NCBI GenBank assembly: GCA_020161295.1
Contig: JAIUOA010000004.1
Location: forward strand, 62,001-126,000
DNA from: Bacillota bacterium
GTDB lineage: Bacteria; Bacillota; Clostridia; Peptostreptococcales; Acidaminobacteraceae
Reading direction: 5' to 3'
Length of the DNA stretch: 64,000 nt
This document shows positions 1 through 9,024 of the stretch, in pieces (position 1 is the stretch's first letter; each line of letters begins with the position of its first letter). The notes below the pieces were generated by a model, which worked only from the letters and a program-made list of their open reading frames with translations, made no database searches and was not told where the DNA came from. A program made the translations under genes and the position numbers.

Positions 1-86
1 GCTCGTTTGAGTGGGGTTATTTTGTAATGAACTTGACCTATTATGACTAAGGGGAGAGTGGTATAATTAGGCTGGAGGACTTTTCC

Positions 87-755
87 ATGGACAATATTAC
101 GATTCAGCAGGCGCAAACAAGTCGTGAAGCGCGCGAGTTGTTTATTAAGGCGCACTTTCCATTTATAATCTATACGGTATCCTCAGTGACAGGTCGATAT
201 GTGGTCGTGGAGAACGATGAGTCTTTTAGCGTTGCGCTCGAGGCATTCAATGGTGCCATCGACACGTACAGCGAGGGCGTCAGTAAGTTTGAGACCTACG
301 CAACGACGGTCATTAAAAATAAATTAATCGATTTTTACCGTCAGCAAAAGAAGCACTATGGACACGAGCCGTTAGAAGAAACGATTCCTGCACCTGAGCG
401 CGATGATGACCTTAGGATTGAGATTGCCGATCTGTCGTCGAAGCTGTCGAAGTTTGGTCTCAGCTTTGACGATTTGGTAGAGGTTAGCCCGACCCATCAA
501 GATACGCGTGAAAAGGCGATTACCGTAGGCATCAAAGCATCAAAAATCGAGTGGATCGTCAAAAGGATGCACGAGATTTTGAAGTTGCCTGTGGTGGAAG
601 TGGTCAAGGCCGGAGAAACCACGAGACGGTTCGTCTACTCACATAAGGATTATATTTTGACGGTGATATTGGTATTCAGTGAAGATTTGACGCGCATGCA
701 GCAGTTTGTTTTGGACTCGATAAAAGGGGATAGCCATGAACATCAAAAACGTTAA
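87..755 (+). CDS. sigI: RNA polymerase sigma factor SigI
   Basis: A 222-residue sigma-70-type factor of the SigI group. Region 2 lies at about residues 20-95, including an aromatic-rich stretch with FETYATTVIKNKLIDFYR, and a divergent C-terminal DNA-binding region follows at about 130-215. SigI factors direct RNA polymerase to heat- or envelope/polysaccharide-related genes and are held inactive at the membrane by RsgI. The start follows a good ribosome binding site (ctggaggac). The 3' end overlaps the next gene, an RsgI-type anti-sigma factor, by 20 bp, which is the standard sigI-rsgI arrangement and the strongest support for the call. Which genes this SigI controls cannot be read from the window. 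Confidence 0.9.
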   Translation: MDNITIQQAQTSREARELFIKAHFPFIIYTVSSVTGRYVVVENDESFSVALEAFNGAIDTYSEGVSKFETYATTVIKNKLIDFYRQQKKHYGHEPLEETIPAPERDDDLRIEIADLSSKLSKFGLSFDDLVEVSPTHQDTREKAITVGIKASKIEWIVKRMHEILKLPVVEVVKAGETTRRFVYSHKDYILTVILVFSEDLTRMQQFVLDSIKGDSHEHQKR

Positions 756-1971
756 GGTGATGGAAGTTAAATCCGATTATGCCGTGGTGCTTTCAAGTGA
801 AGGAACCTTTATTAGAATCGTCTTAAAACCGGGAATCAGCGTAGGGGATCACATTTACATAACCGAGGCGGATGTTTATAAGGCAGAGGAACTCAGCATA
901 AGCAAGCACACACTGTTTTCAAAACGTGCGTTTTTTTCAAAGCGCACCGCATTTACGTTTGCTCGCATGGCGCTTGTATCCAGTGTCGTTTTAGTTTTCA
1001 TGTTATTTAAAGCGCTATCGCCAGTGGCTTATGCGGTGTTATCTGTGGATATCAATCCCAGCTTCCAAATGGTGGTGGATGCCGCCTATAATGTCCTCGA
1101 TGTGGAAGGGAAAAATGACGAGGCTAGGCAGCTGCTCACAGAAGTAGAGTGGAAGAAAGGACAGACAGCAACAGCCGTTCTCCAGCGCATACTGGAGGAG
1201 GTTTCTGATAATGGTTACATTCACGACGGAGACAACCATATATTAGTGGCAGCAGCATTAATCGATTCGAAGAAAAAGGACATCGAACCCGTTAACCAGA
1301 TGGTTGAAAGTATTCTCGATCAATTGGATTATCAGTCGTTTACAGAAGGCAAGCTCATCATAAGTGCAATCTCATCAGACCACACGGCGATTGAACAATC
1401 CCTATCACAGGTAATTTCCATCGGGACTTATGAGCTTGAAAAGCGGATTGCACCTGTCGAGCCCTATATAGAGGTCAATCATGGACAGGCAAAGAAACTG
1501 ATGCCGCATCCGATCAAACCAAACAAACAGAATCAGCCTGAAGAGGAGGTCGAAACCTCTCCGTCGACGGCTGACGGTACTGATACAGAGGAGACCACTG
1601 AAGTCACCACCTCAAAACCAGAGAAACCATCAAAAGCGCCAGCCACTGAAGAAAAGACCAATAATGGCAATGGCGTACCGCATCCATCAAATAATAATGG
1701 TAATAACAGCAATAACAGCAATAATGGCAACAACGGCAATGGCGGTAACGGTAGTAATGGAAAGCCGAATGTAAAACCGACCGAGCCACCTGTTGAAACT
1801 GACGTGTCAACGGAGATGACGGACGCAACAAAAACAACAGAATCAACGGTTGATGTCAGTACCGAAGCCAGTACAGAAACTGTGACCACTAATGAAAATA
1901 AAGGTCCAAGCGACAATGCAAATGAAAACGCCACGAACAAGGATTTGAATAAAGATAAGGTAAAGCCATAA
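736..1971 (+). CDS. rsgI: RsgI-type membrane anti-sigma factor with a Thr/Asn-rich extracellular tail
   Basis: A 411-residue partner of SigI. Residues 1-55 form the cytoplasmic RsgI N-terminal beta domain that binds the sigma factor. A single membrane helix lies at about 74-100. It is followed by the conserved SVDINPSF segment, where N107-P108 matches the Asn-Pro bond reported to undergo autoproteolysis in other RsgI proteins. The outer domain runs to about residue 245. The last 150 residues are low complexity: Thr/Glu/Pro stretches and an Asn/Gly run, consistent with a flexible wall-spanning tail. Unlike several cellulolytic clostridia, no carbohydrate-binding module is visible at the C-terminus, so the external signal is unknown. 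It is probably co-transcribed and translationally coupled with sigI and ends at a terminator. Confidence 0.88.
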   Translation: MNIKNVKVMEVKSDYAVVLSSEGTFIRIVLKPGISVGDHIYITEADVYKAEELSISKHTLFSKRAFFSKRTAFTFARMALVSSVVLVFMLFKALSPVAYAVLSVDINPSFQMVVDAAYNVLDVEGKNDEARQLLTEVEWKKGQTATAVLQRILEEVSDNGYIHDGDNHILVAAALIDSKKKDIEPVNQMVESILDQLDYQSFTEGKLIISAISSDHTAIEQSLSQVISIGTYELEKRIAPVEPYIEVNHGQAKKLMPHPIKPNKQNQPEEEVETSPSTADGTDTEETTEVTTSKPEKPSKAPATEEKTNNGNGVPHPSNNNGNNSNNSNNGNNGNGGNGSNGKPNVKPTEPPVETDVSTEMTDATKTTESTVDVSTEASTETVTTNENKGPSDNANENATNKDLNKDKVKP

Positions 1972-1974
1972 AAA

Positions 1975-2004
1975 AAAGAGGTGTTGCAGAGCAACGCCTC
2001 TTTT
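1975..2004 (+). terminator. Terminator after rsgI
   Basis: A 10-bp stem GAGGTGTTGC/GCAACGCCTC with one G-T wobble and an AGA loop, flanked by A and T runs, directly after the rsgI stop codon. It closes the sigI-rsgI transcript; the flanking A run could let it act on the opposite strand as well. Confidence 0.85.
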
Positions 2005-2168
2005 CATGAGTTAAATCGAAGTATGTTTCATGGATTTCATGAGTTTCATACGATTTTGATATAAAATTTCACTTCACATCACACGAGAAGCGATTTCATG
2101 AGGATGCCCATGCCGTTCGAAAACAGCGAGACACAGCGAAAATGACTGTCTGAGCGAAGCGAGTTTCG

Positions 2169-2397
2169 TTTTCGCGTCGAGCGTTCGCAAACGGGATGCA
2201 TCTGAATGACCGAAGCGGAACGTGGGACTTTGAAGGGAAAATAACTCAAGATCGATTTGAAAAATCATTTTCGCGTCGAGCGTTCGCAAACGGGATGCAT
2301 CTGAATGACCGAAGCGGAACGTGGGACTGTGAAGGGAAAATAACTCAAAATCGATTTGAAAAATCGTTTTCGCGTCGAGCGTTCGCAAACGGGATGC
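2169..2397. repeat. Direct repeat, 99-bp period, about 2.3 copies
   Basis: The block beginning ttttcgcgtcgagcgttcgc recurs at 2169, 2268 and 2367, an exact 99-bp period. The two full copies differ at only a few positions, and the third copy is cut after about 31 bp. A related but degenerate segment (tctgagcgaagcgag) lies just upstream at about 2149. The array fills most of the 400-bp gap between rsgI and speB and stops next to the speB stop codon. The period is a multiple of three, so short frames stay open through it on both strands, but none has a convincing start or ribosome binding site. I see no coding function. Confidence 0.85.
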
Positions 2398-2405
2398 AAA
2401 GGAGA

Positions 2406-3266
2406 TTATAGAATCGTCAGCATCAATTCTCTGATGACCTTGCAAGCGGTAGCCGTGCTTACGCCTGTTTGGTCATAGTGTGGAGACAGCTCAACCACGT
2501 CAGCGCCGATGATGTTAAGCGGTGCAAGTGTTTTGAGGATTTCGATCATGTCCTTAAAGAAGATGCCACCTGGTTCAGGCGTGCCTGTTCCAGAGAAAAT
2601 CGAAGGGTCAAACACGTCGAGGTCGATGGTGACGTAGACCGGGTCATTTGTTCCTATCTTTTCTACAGCCGATTTTAGGGTGTCGTAACCGAATTTCTCA
2701 AGGTGGGTATGGGTTTTAGCCCACTCGAACTCCCAGCGCTCACCAGAACGGATACCGAACTGGTAGATGGTGTCGTCACCCATGAAGTCCCATGCGCGTC
2801 TGATGACGGCAGCGTGGGAAAGGGGTTCGCCCATGTAGTGCTCACGAAGGTCAGTGTGCGCATCGAAGTGGATAAGCTTGAGATTCGGGTGCTTTTTATA
2901 AGCGGCGCGAATCGTGCCTAGCGAAACCAAGTGCTCACCACCGATGAGGAACGGAATCTTATCTGCTGCGAGAATCTCGGCAGCCGTCTCTTCGATGACA
3001 TCTAAGGCTTTTGCCGCGTTACCGAAGGGAAGGTCAAGGTTGCCGATATCGGTGAGTGAGTAGTCTGAAAGGTCCTTATCGAGGTAAGGGCTATAGGTTT
3101 CAAGGCCGAAGGAATCCATGCGGATATAGTCGGCAGCGAAACGGGTGCCCGGTCTAAACGATGTGGTAGAGTCGAAGGGTGCGCCGAAGATGACCAAGTC
3201 CGCTTCGTCAAACGCCGTATCACATCCGATGAATGTGTGGATATTTGAATGCATAGTGGATGGCAT
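2406..3266 (-). CDS. speB: Agmatinase (agmatine ureohydrolase)
   Basis: A 286-residue member of the ureohydrolase (arginase/agmatinase) family, which converts agmatine to putrescine and urea using a dinuclear Mn centre. The metal-binding motifs are all present: GGEH, DAHTD, SHAAV and the DLDVFDP segment, followed by GTGTPEPGG. The start has a GAGGAG ribosome binding site and lies 3 bp after the speE stop, so it is the last gene of the speD-speA-speE-speB operon. The neighbouring arginine decarboxylase makes agmatinase much likelier than arginase, guanidinobutyrase or formimidoylglutamase. The repeat array begins just beyond its stop codon. Confidence 0.92.
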   Translation of the reverse strand: MPSTMHSNIHTFIGCDTAFDEADLVIFGAPFDSTTSFRPGTRFAADYIRMDSFGLETYSPYLDKDLSDYSLTDIGNLDLPFGNAAKALDVIEETAAEILAADKIPFLIGGEHLVSLGTIRAAYKKHPNLKLIHFDAHTDLREHYMGEPLSHAAVIRRAWDFMGDDTIYQFGIRSGERWEFEWAKTHTHLEKFGYDTLKSAVEKIGTNDPVYVTIDLDVFDPSIFSGTGTPEPGGIFFKDMIEILKTLAPLNIIGADVVELSPHYDQTGVSTATACKVIRELMLTIL

Positions 3267-3269
3267 GGC

Positions 3270-4115
3270 TTACTCCTCGAGCATTTTCTTCACGAAGGTC
3301 GGCAGTGCGAAGCAACCGGTGTGAAGGTCAGTGTTATAGTATTTCGTGTCGAGACCAAATGCTTCCCAAGCGGATGGATTAAAGTCTTTTACAGGATCAA
3401 ACGTTTTAGACGCGAATCCGAAGAGCCAGTGGCCAGATGGATAGGTTGGCATATGGAATTGATATACCTTGCTGATCGGGAAGATTTTTTTGATTTTAGA
3501 GTGTGAACGCTTCATTTCGCGTGCATAGTTTGGATAGTATGGGCTCTCGTGTTGGTTGATGAGGATGCCGTTTTCTGAAAGTGCCGCATAGCAGTCGTTA
3601 TAGAACGCTTCAGAAAAGAGGCCTTCGCCAGGTCCGATTGGATCGGTGCTATCCACGAGAATCAGGTCGTAAACGTTTTCTTTACCGTGAATAAACGCGA
3701 GACCGTCTTCGAAATAGAGTGTAACGCGTGGGTCAGTAAGCTTTGATGAGGTAAGTGGTAAGAATTTCTCACATGCGCGAACCACCATTTCATCGATCTC
3801 AACCATGTCGATTTTTTCGAGGTGTTTGTAACGTGTAAGCTCTCTAACCGTACCACCGTCGCCGCCACCGATGACTAAAACCCTTTTAATGTTCGGGTTG
3901 GTCGCCATGGCCACGTGAGTGATCATGTCGTGGTAGACGAACTCGTCTTTTTCATTGACCATCATAAGGCCGTCCAAAGTGAAAAATGTGCCGAATTCTT
4001 CTGATTCGAAGAAGTCGATGGTTTGGAACGGGCTTTCTTCAGAGTAGATATGCTTTTTTACTTTAATTGAAAAGTCGACGGTGTCGGTGTGTTTTTCCGT
4101 GTACCAAAGTTCCAT
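3270..4115 (-). CDS. speE: Spermidine synthase
   Basis: A 281-residue aminopropyltransferase that transfers the aminopropyl group of decarboxylated S-adenosylmethionine to putrescine. It has the N-terminal beta domain (about 1-60) and a Rossmann methyltransferase-like domain with the GGGDGGTVRE nucleotide motif and the catalytic DSTDPIGPGEGLF loop. It sits between speA and speB in the polyamine operon, 47 bp after speA. Length and motifs match bacterial SpeE, and the arginine-route neighbours point to putrescine rather than agmatine as acceptor, although that choice is inferred. Confidence 0.93.
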   Translation of the reverse strand: MELWYTEKHTDTVDFSIKVKKHIYSEESPFQTIDFFESEEFGTFFTLDGLMMVNEKDEFVYHDMITHVAMATNPNIKRVLVIGGGDGGTVRELTRYKHLEKIDMVEIDEMVVRACEKFLPLTSSKLTDPRVTLYFEDGLAFIHGKENVYDLILVDSTDPIGPGEGLFSEAFYNDCYAALSENGILINQHESPYYPNYAREMKRSHSKIKKIFPISKVYQFHMPTYPSGHWLFGFASKTFDPVKDFNPSAWEAFGLDTKYYNTDLHTGCFALPTFVKKMLEE

Positions 4116-4162
4116 GAGGTCCTCCTAAGTTCATAATAAGGTATTTATATCCGATTGTATCT

Positions 4163-5608
4163 TTACTTAATCACTTTGATGAAGTCGGCATCTGGGTCTT
4201 CCATGCCTGTGACGACGCCGTGTGAGGCTTTAAACAGTTTGATTTGTTCGATGACGGACTCGTTGATGCGTTCGCCATAGCTCACCACAGGGATGCCTGG
4301 TGGATAACTCATCAGCGACTCGCCGCTGATACGACCAAGTGTGTCTTCAAGTGCCACCATTTCCTTTTCTGCATAAAAAGCATCACGTGGTGAAATCACC
4401 ACATTTGGATAATGAAGGTCAATTTTTTTATAATCGAGGCGCTCGCCGTGGAAACGTTTGCTGATATCCTCCAGTGCGGCGATTAAGGCATCGACATTAT
4501 CGTAGTCGTCACCGACGCTGAGGATGGCCAGTGAGTTATAGACATCACCGGTTTCCATTTGAATGTTATATTCATCTCTAAGGATGTCGTAAAGCTCCAT
4601 GCCATTTAGCCCCATATCACGTGTGGTCACGCTAAGCTTCGTGGGATCGAACTGATAGATGCCTGGGCGTCCTTCTGATTCTTTTCCGATGGCATAGCAG
4701 CCTGGAATCTGATTAATTTTCTTACGGGCATATTCGGCCACTTCGATGATGTGGTCGAGAATTCTTTTACCGTCGAGCGCTAGCATTTTGCGGGCCACAT
4801 CCAGTGAACCCATCAGTAGATAGGATGGGCTTGTGGTTTGCATCATGTTGATGATTTTACGGACATAACGGCCATCCACGCGATCGCTTTTAATGAGAAG
4901 TGCAGAGCTTTGCGTCAGTGATCCGCCAGTTTTATGGAGACTGACAGAGGACATGTCCGCGCCAGCTTGCATGCCGCTTAGTGGAAATTGGTCGTTGAAG
5001 TGGAAATGCGTGCCATGGGCTTCATCCACCAGTACCAGCATCCCGCGTTCATGACAGAAGTCCGTGATGGCTTTAAGGTCGCATACAGCGCCATAATAAG
5101 TTGGGTTGATGATAAAGACCGCCTTTGCATCAGGATGTTCATCACAAGCGGCTTTCACTGATTCTAACGTGACGTTGTGGGACACGCCCATCTCTTCATC
5201 GATTTCAGGGCTCATGTACACCGGTACAGCGCCACAGAGGATAAGGGAGTTGATGGCAGATTTATGGACATTCCTCGGAAGGATGATCTTCTCATCTTCA
5301 CCAACAGCCGTCATGATCATGACTTGCACGGCAAACGAGGTGCCGTTTACGATAAAGTAACCTTGGTCTGCACCGAAGGCATCCGCAAGCAAATCCTCGG
5401 ACTCTTTGATGACGCTGATGGGATTTCCTAAAAAGTCGAGGGGCTTCATGGAGTTTACATCGAGCTCGAGCATGGCTTCGCCAAAGTACTCAGCGTATTC
5501 CCGAAGTCCGCGACCGTGTTTGTGTCCAGGGACGTCAAAGGGAATGACATTTTTCTCGCGATACGCTTTCATCGCAGAGAAAACAGGGGTTTTAGAATGA
5601 TCAAACAT
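4163..5608 (-). CDS. speA: PLP-dependent arginine decarboxylase (Orn/Lys/Arg decarboxylase family)
   Basis: A 481-residue fold-type I decarboxylase of the short Gram-positive type without the N-terminal wing domain. The PLP lysine is K226 in SVSLHKTGGS, and DEAHGTHFHF supplies the cofactor-contacting Asp and His. The conserved start FDVPGHKHG is also present. The family includes arginine, lysine and ornithine decarboxylases, which cannot be told apart by motif alone. Agmatinase and spermidine synthase in the same operon argue for arginine decarboxylase, the B. subtilis SpeA role. The start is preceded by AAGGAGGAG. Confidence 0.88.
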   Translation of the reverse strand: MFDHSKTPVFSAMKAYREKNVIPFDVPGHKHGRGLREYAEYFGEAMLELDVNSMKPLDFLGNPISVIKESEDLLADAFGADQGYFIVNGTSFAVQVMIMTAVGEDEKIILPRNVHKSAINSLILCGAVPVYMSPEIDEEMGVSHNVTLESVKAACDEHPDAKAVFIINPTYYGAVCDLKAITDFCHERGMLVLVDEAHGTHFHFNDQFPLSGMQAGADMSSVSLHKTGGSLTQSSALLIKSDRVDGRYVRKIINMMQTTSPSYLLMGSLDVARKMLALDGKRILDHIIEVAEYARKKINQIPGCYAIGKESEGRPGIYQFDPTKLSVTTRDMGLNGMELYDILRDEYNIQMETGDVYNSLAILSVGDDYDNVDALIAALEDISKRFHGERLDYKKIDLHYPNVVISPRDAFYAEKEMVALEDTLGRISGESLMSYPPGIPVVSYGERINESVIEQIKLFKASHGVVTGMEDPDADFIKVIK

Positions 5609-5659
5609 TCTCCTCCTCCTTCCAAAGTGTGGATTTCAAAGAAGAAACATCAGCTCGGC

Positions 5660-6472
5660 CTAAGCCTTGCCGATGTTTCTTCCATAGTAGATCTCGGTCA
5701 TTTCTTTTTTGAGCTTCGTCATGATTTCACGTTGCTCTTTTGGTGTTAAATCATCTTTGTTGACTTCGAAGAGGTAGTTGTTCATTTCGAAGTCTTTCAG
5801 CATCATCTTCGTATGGAAAATGTTCTCTTGGTAAACGTTCACGTCGATGAGCTGGTATTTATTCAGTGTACGCTTCGCGATGTAGTTCTGGATGGAGTTG
5901 ATATTGTGGTCGATAAAAAGCTTTTGACCGGATGCGTCTCTCGTAAAGCCTCTTACACGATAGTCGATGGTGATGATATCGGAATCGAAGCTATCGATAA
6001 GATAGTTAAGGGCTTTCAGTGGTGAAATTTGACCACAGGTGGATACGTCGATGTCCACTCTAAATGTACTGATGCCGTTTTCAGGATGGTATTCTGGATA
6101 CGTATGCACCGTAAGGTGGCTTTTATCTAAATGCCCAACAACGTGTTGTGGCACGTTAACCAATAATCCTTTGTTACATGATGGATCAAGTGCTAAATCA
6201 GGGACTTCCTCTTCTGAAATGAGGATGGTAACACTCGCCCCTTGTGGTTCATAGTCTTGCTTAGCGACATTGAGAACATGCGCGCCAATCATCTTAGTAA
6301 CGTCTTGAAGGATATTGGTCAGACGTTCTGAGTTATATTGTTCATCAATATACTCGATGTACTTTTGTCTGTCCTCAGTCGTACGGGTAAAACAAATATC
6401 GTAGATGTTAAAGCTAAGTGTCTTCGTTAAATTGTTAAACCCGTGGAGTTTAATTTTCTTATAACCTTTCAA
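5660..6472 (-). CDS. speD: S-adenosylmethionine decarboxylase proenzyme, E. coli type
   Basis: A 270-residue pyruvoyl-dependent decarboxylase producing the aminopropyl donor for SpeE. It closely resembles the long enterobacterial class: it begins [16 protein letters not shown], has [12 protein letters not shown], and ends [13 protein letters not shown]. The self-cleavage site is HLDKSHL, with the new pyruvoyl group expected from S118 after K117. [16 protein letters not shown] carries the catalytic Cys. The start codon is TTG, six bases after a GAGGAGGG ribosome binding site; no in-frame ATG precedes the conserved N-terminus. It is the first gene of the polyamine operon. The long class is less usual in Firmicutes than the short SpeH type. 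Confidence 0.92.
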   Translation of the reverse strand: MKGYKKIKLHGFNNLTKTLSFNIYDICFTRTTEDRQKYIEYIDEQYNSERLTNILQDVTKMIGAHVLNVAKQDYEPQGASVTILISEEEVPDLALDPSCNKGLLVNVPQHVVGHLDKSHLTVHTYPEYHPENGISTFRVDIDVSTCGQISPLKALNYLIDSFDSDIITIDYRVRGFTRDASGQKLFIDHNINSIQNYIAKRTLNKYQLIDVNVYQENIFHTKMMLKDFEMNNYLFEVNKDDLTPKEQREIMTKLKKEMTEIYYGRNIGKA

Positions 6473-6580
6473 GGCAGGCCCTCCTCAAATAAAATCGTAA
6501 CCCATAGTAGTTGAAAGTGCTCGCTAATACTTAAAATATTAACCGACAAGTATACTAATACTGTTTTTAGCACAAGTACA

Positions 6581-6589
6581 ATTATAGCA
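6581..6589 (-). promoter_or_regulatory. Candidate extended -10 promoter for the spe operon
   Basis: On the minus strand the sequence reads TGC-TATAAT, an extended -10 element, about 110 bases before the speD start. The matching -35 position is poor (ctagat). No other good candidate lies between the start and the upstream terminator. Confidence 0.45.
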
Positions 6590-6664
6590 GAAAATCTGAG
6601 AAAATCTAGTGTCTAATGCGTTATTTTCAAAAATTTTTTGTAAAGGTTTTTTAGGGTAATTGAA

Positions 6665-6680
6665 GTTTAATATATTAAAC
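6665..6680. promoter_or_regulatory. Perfect 16-bp palindrome upstream of speD
   Basis: GTTTAATATATTAAAC is a perfect palindrome about 76 bp upstream of the speD -10 element and 34 bp from the ATPase terminator. It could be an operator, but AT-rich DNA makes chance palindromes common. The rest of the 330-bp gap holds only this, the candidate promoter and the ATPase terminator. Confidence 0.35.
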
Positions 6681-6701
6681 AAAATGGCCTAAATAATGAA
6701 A

Positions 6702-6744
6702 CAAAAAATAAAAAGCCATTTTTTGGAAAGTCCGAAAAATGGCT
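6702..6744 (-). terminator. Terminator of the P1B-ATPase gene
   Basis: The stem AGCCATTTTT/AAAAATGGCT (6714-6723 and 6735-6744) has an inner GGA/TCC pairing and is followed on the minus strand by a T-rich run (ttttattttttg). It lies 63 bp past the ATPase stop codon. Confidence 0.85.
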
Positions 6745-6806
6745 AATATTGTCTTATAGGGGCAATTAATAAATTTGCAAACTTAAAAATATTTTAGTTT
6801 TTTCAC

Positions 6807-8957
6807 TTAAGGTTTATAATGCAGGACGCGCGTCGAGTTAAGTACGGCGATGAGTGCGACACCGACATCGGCGAAAATGGCCATCCACATGGAAGATAAC
6901 CCCACCGTACCCAGCGCCATGATTAATAACTTGGTGCCGAGCGCAAATACGATGTTTTGTGTCACGATGGTCTTCGTTTTCTTAGAAATACGGATGGCTT
7001 TTCCGATTTTTGAAGGTTCATCGGTCATCAGTACCACATCGGAAGCCTCTATTGCGGCATCGCTACCGATGGCGCCCATGGAGATTCCCACCGTTGCCCC
7101 TGCCAGTACTGGCGCGTCATTGATGCCATCCCCGACGAAAGCAACCTTACGGCCTTCAGCAATCTTCTTTTGCACCACTGAATATTTGTCTTCTGGTAAA
7201 AGCTCGCTATGAACGATGGCGATTCCCAGCTCCTCTGCAACAGCGTCAGCCGTGCGTCGGCGATCCCCAGTGAGCATCGCCACTTCATATCCCGCACCTC
7301 TAAGTGCCTTGATGGCTTCGGCTGCATCCTTTTTAATGCGATCGCGGATGTCAAATGTGCCAATATACCTGCCGTTCACGGCGATGTGAATATGCGTATA
7401 AGGGGACTGAATGTCAGGTGCTTTGATGCCTTGCTTTTCTAGATGCTTATGATTGCCTGCGACGATTGTACCGATTCGCGTTTCTGCGATAACCCCATGA
7501 CCACTGAGTTCTTTCATGCTGATGATTTCTTCAGGATTCACGGTAAGTCCAGTATAGTCGACGATGGATTTCGCCATAGGATGATTTGAGTGAAATTCCG
7601 CTAAAGAGGCGGCATGTTTTAAATAGGCGTCGGTAAACTGGTCAGGTGCCAAATGAGTATGGTAAACTTCAAATTTACCTTCAGTCAGTGTGCCGGTTTT
7701 ATCGAAAATGACGGTGTCTATCGTGCTAAGCGCTTCAAGGTAGTTACTACCCTTGACGAGGATCCCATTTCTAGACGCATTACCGATCCCGCTAAAGAAC
7801 CCGAGTGGAACAGAAACCACTAAGGCACAGGGACATGATATAACGAGGAAGATGAGACCTCTGTATAGCCACTGGTCAAAGGTTTCAAAACCAGATAATA
7901 ATGAAGGAATGAGGATTAGACCGGCTGCGAAGAAGACCACGATAGGGGTATAATAGCGCGCAAACTTCGTGATGAAGTTTTCAGTCGGTGCCTTATGTGC
8001 CGTGGCATTTTCCACCAATGAGAGGATTCTCGCTACAGTGGACTCCGCATAGACAGAAGCGACCTTGACGGTGATAATACCATTTAACACCACGCTACCG
8101 CTAAGGACGTCATCGCCTTCTTCACCGTAGCGCGGCATGGATTCACCTGTTAATGCCGAGGTGTCCATGTTCGTGCTGCCGCTTATGATGGTTCCATCCA
8201 GTGGGATTCGCTCACCGGGCTTAATGCGTATAAGATCGCCCATGAGAACTTCTTCTGGCGTAACCGTGAGCCAATCGCCATTCCTAAGAACGGTGGCTTG
8301 ATCAGGCCTGATGTTGAGGAGTGAGCTGATGGCCTTTTTAGAACGGTTAACGGCCAGGTCCTGGAAGTATTCGCCGATTTCATAAAAAATCATGACGGCG
8401 ACAGCTTCAGGCACTTCACCGATGGCGATGGCACCGAATGATGCGATGGACATGAGAAAATTCTCGTCGAAGACATCCCCACGTCTTATATTGCGGTAGG
8501 ACCGTAAGAGAACCTTATGGCCCGAGAGGATATAGGCAGCAAATAATGAGGTTAACTGTATCACTGGAAAATGCTCTGTGAGGAGGCCGACCATAAACAA
8601 AAGGACGCTGACACTGAGACGGACAAGTGCTTTTACATCGTGATCGCCTTCACCGTGTGAATGCCCATGATCATGATGGTCGTGATGGTCATGTGCATGT
8701 GCGTGTTCATGGGCATGATGTTTCGCAATATTATTTTGCAAACTGACTTTAACATCTGGCTCGAGCGCTAGCACGATGCTTTCAATTTCCTTGATCAACG
8801 CTTCGGAAGACGTTTCATCGTGTTCAAAAGTCAGTCGTGAACGTGCGAAATCCAAGGTGAGATTCGATACGCCCTTGATGTTCTTTGAACGGTTCTCGAT
8901 TTTAGCCGCACAGCTCGCACACCCCAAACCGTCGAGCTTTAAAATGACCTTTTCCAT
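6807..8957 (-). CDS. Zn/Cd/Pb-type heavy-metal P1B-ATPase
   Basis: A 716-residue cation-exporting ATPase. An N-terminal heavy-metal-associated domain carries GLGCASC (C13, C16). A His/Asp-rich linker at about 80-107 is a likely Zn-binding stretch. The membrane CPC motif is at 375-377, the phosphorylated Asp is D419 in DKTGTLTEG, then NHPMAKS and GDGINDAPVLA. The CPC motif with the His-rich linker fits the ZntA/CadA group exporting Zn(II), Cd(II) or Pb(II); Cu is less likely. The gene is monocistronic with its own terminator and an ArsR/SmtB-like operator over its promoter, so expression is probably metal-induced. No CadC-type regulator is encoded next to it. Confidence 0.9.
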   Translation of the reverse strand: MEKVILKLDGLGCASCAAKIENRSKNIKGVSNLTLDFARSRLTFEHDETSSEALIKEIESIVLALEPDVKVSLQNNIAKHHAHEHAHAHDHHDHHDHGHSHGEGDHDVKALVRLSVSVLLFMVGLLTEHFPVIQLTSLFAAYILSGHKVLLRSYRNIRRGDVFDENFLMSIASFGAIAIGEVPEAVAVMIFYEIGEYFQDLAVNRSKKAISSLLNIRPDQATVLRNGDWLTVTPEEVLMGDLIRIKPGERIPLDGTIISGSTNMDTSALTGESMPRYGEEGDDVLSGSVVLNGIITVKVASVYAESTVARILSLVENATAHKAPTENFITKFARYYTPIVVFFAAGLILIPSLLSGFETFDQWLYRGLIFLVISCPCALVVSVPLGFFSGIGNASRNGILVKGSNYLEALSTIDTVIFDKTGTLTEGKFEVYHTHLAPDQFTDAYLKHAASLAEFHSNHPMAKSIVDYTGLTVNPEEIISMKELSGHGVIAETRIGTIVAGNHKHLEKQGIKAPDIQSPYTHIHIAVNGRYIGTFDIRDRIKKDAAEAIKALRGAGYEVAMLTGDRRRTADAVAEELGIAIVHSELLPEDKYSVVQKKIAEGRKVAFVGDGINDAPVLAGATVGISMGAIGSDAAIEASDVVLMTDEPSKIGKAIRISKKTKTIVTQNIVFALGTKLLIMALGTVGLSSMWMAIFADVGVALIAVLNSTRVLHYKP

Positions 8958-9004
8958 ATTTATACCTCTTAAAATAGGATTAGTTTTTGTGTTAACAGAA
9001 TAAC

Positions 9005-9024
9005 ATGTGAATAATTGCTCATAT
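9005..9024 (-). promoter_or_regulatory. ArsR/SmtB-like operator for the P1B-ATPase
   Basis: On the minus strand the sequence is ATATGAGCAATTATTCACAT, an imperfect inverted repeat. It resembles the ATATGAnCAnnTATTCA-type operators of CadC/SmtB/ZiaR regulators. It lies directly downstream of a TATAAT at 9030-9035 and so would cover the transcription start of the ATPase gene. Confidence 0.6.

Noticed and set aside
33..67. TTGACC ... TATAAT as a sigI promoter
   Set aside because: The spacer is 23 bp, too long, and the extended TATAAT would place the transcript start inside the ribosome binding site.
1533..1994. 153-codon minus-strand frame opposite the rsgI tail
   Set aside because: It is a shadow of the repetitive rsgI coding sequence (Leu/Val/Ser-rich product), with no ribosome binding site.
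2074..2445. 123-codon minus-strand frame through the 99-bp repeats
   Set aside because: It stays open only because the repeat period is a multiple of three; no start signal, and it runs into the speB 3' end.
5516..5749. Plus-strand frame across the speA start
   Set aside because: Shadow frame covering the speA 5' end and the speD 3' end, without start signals.
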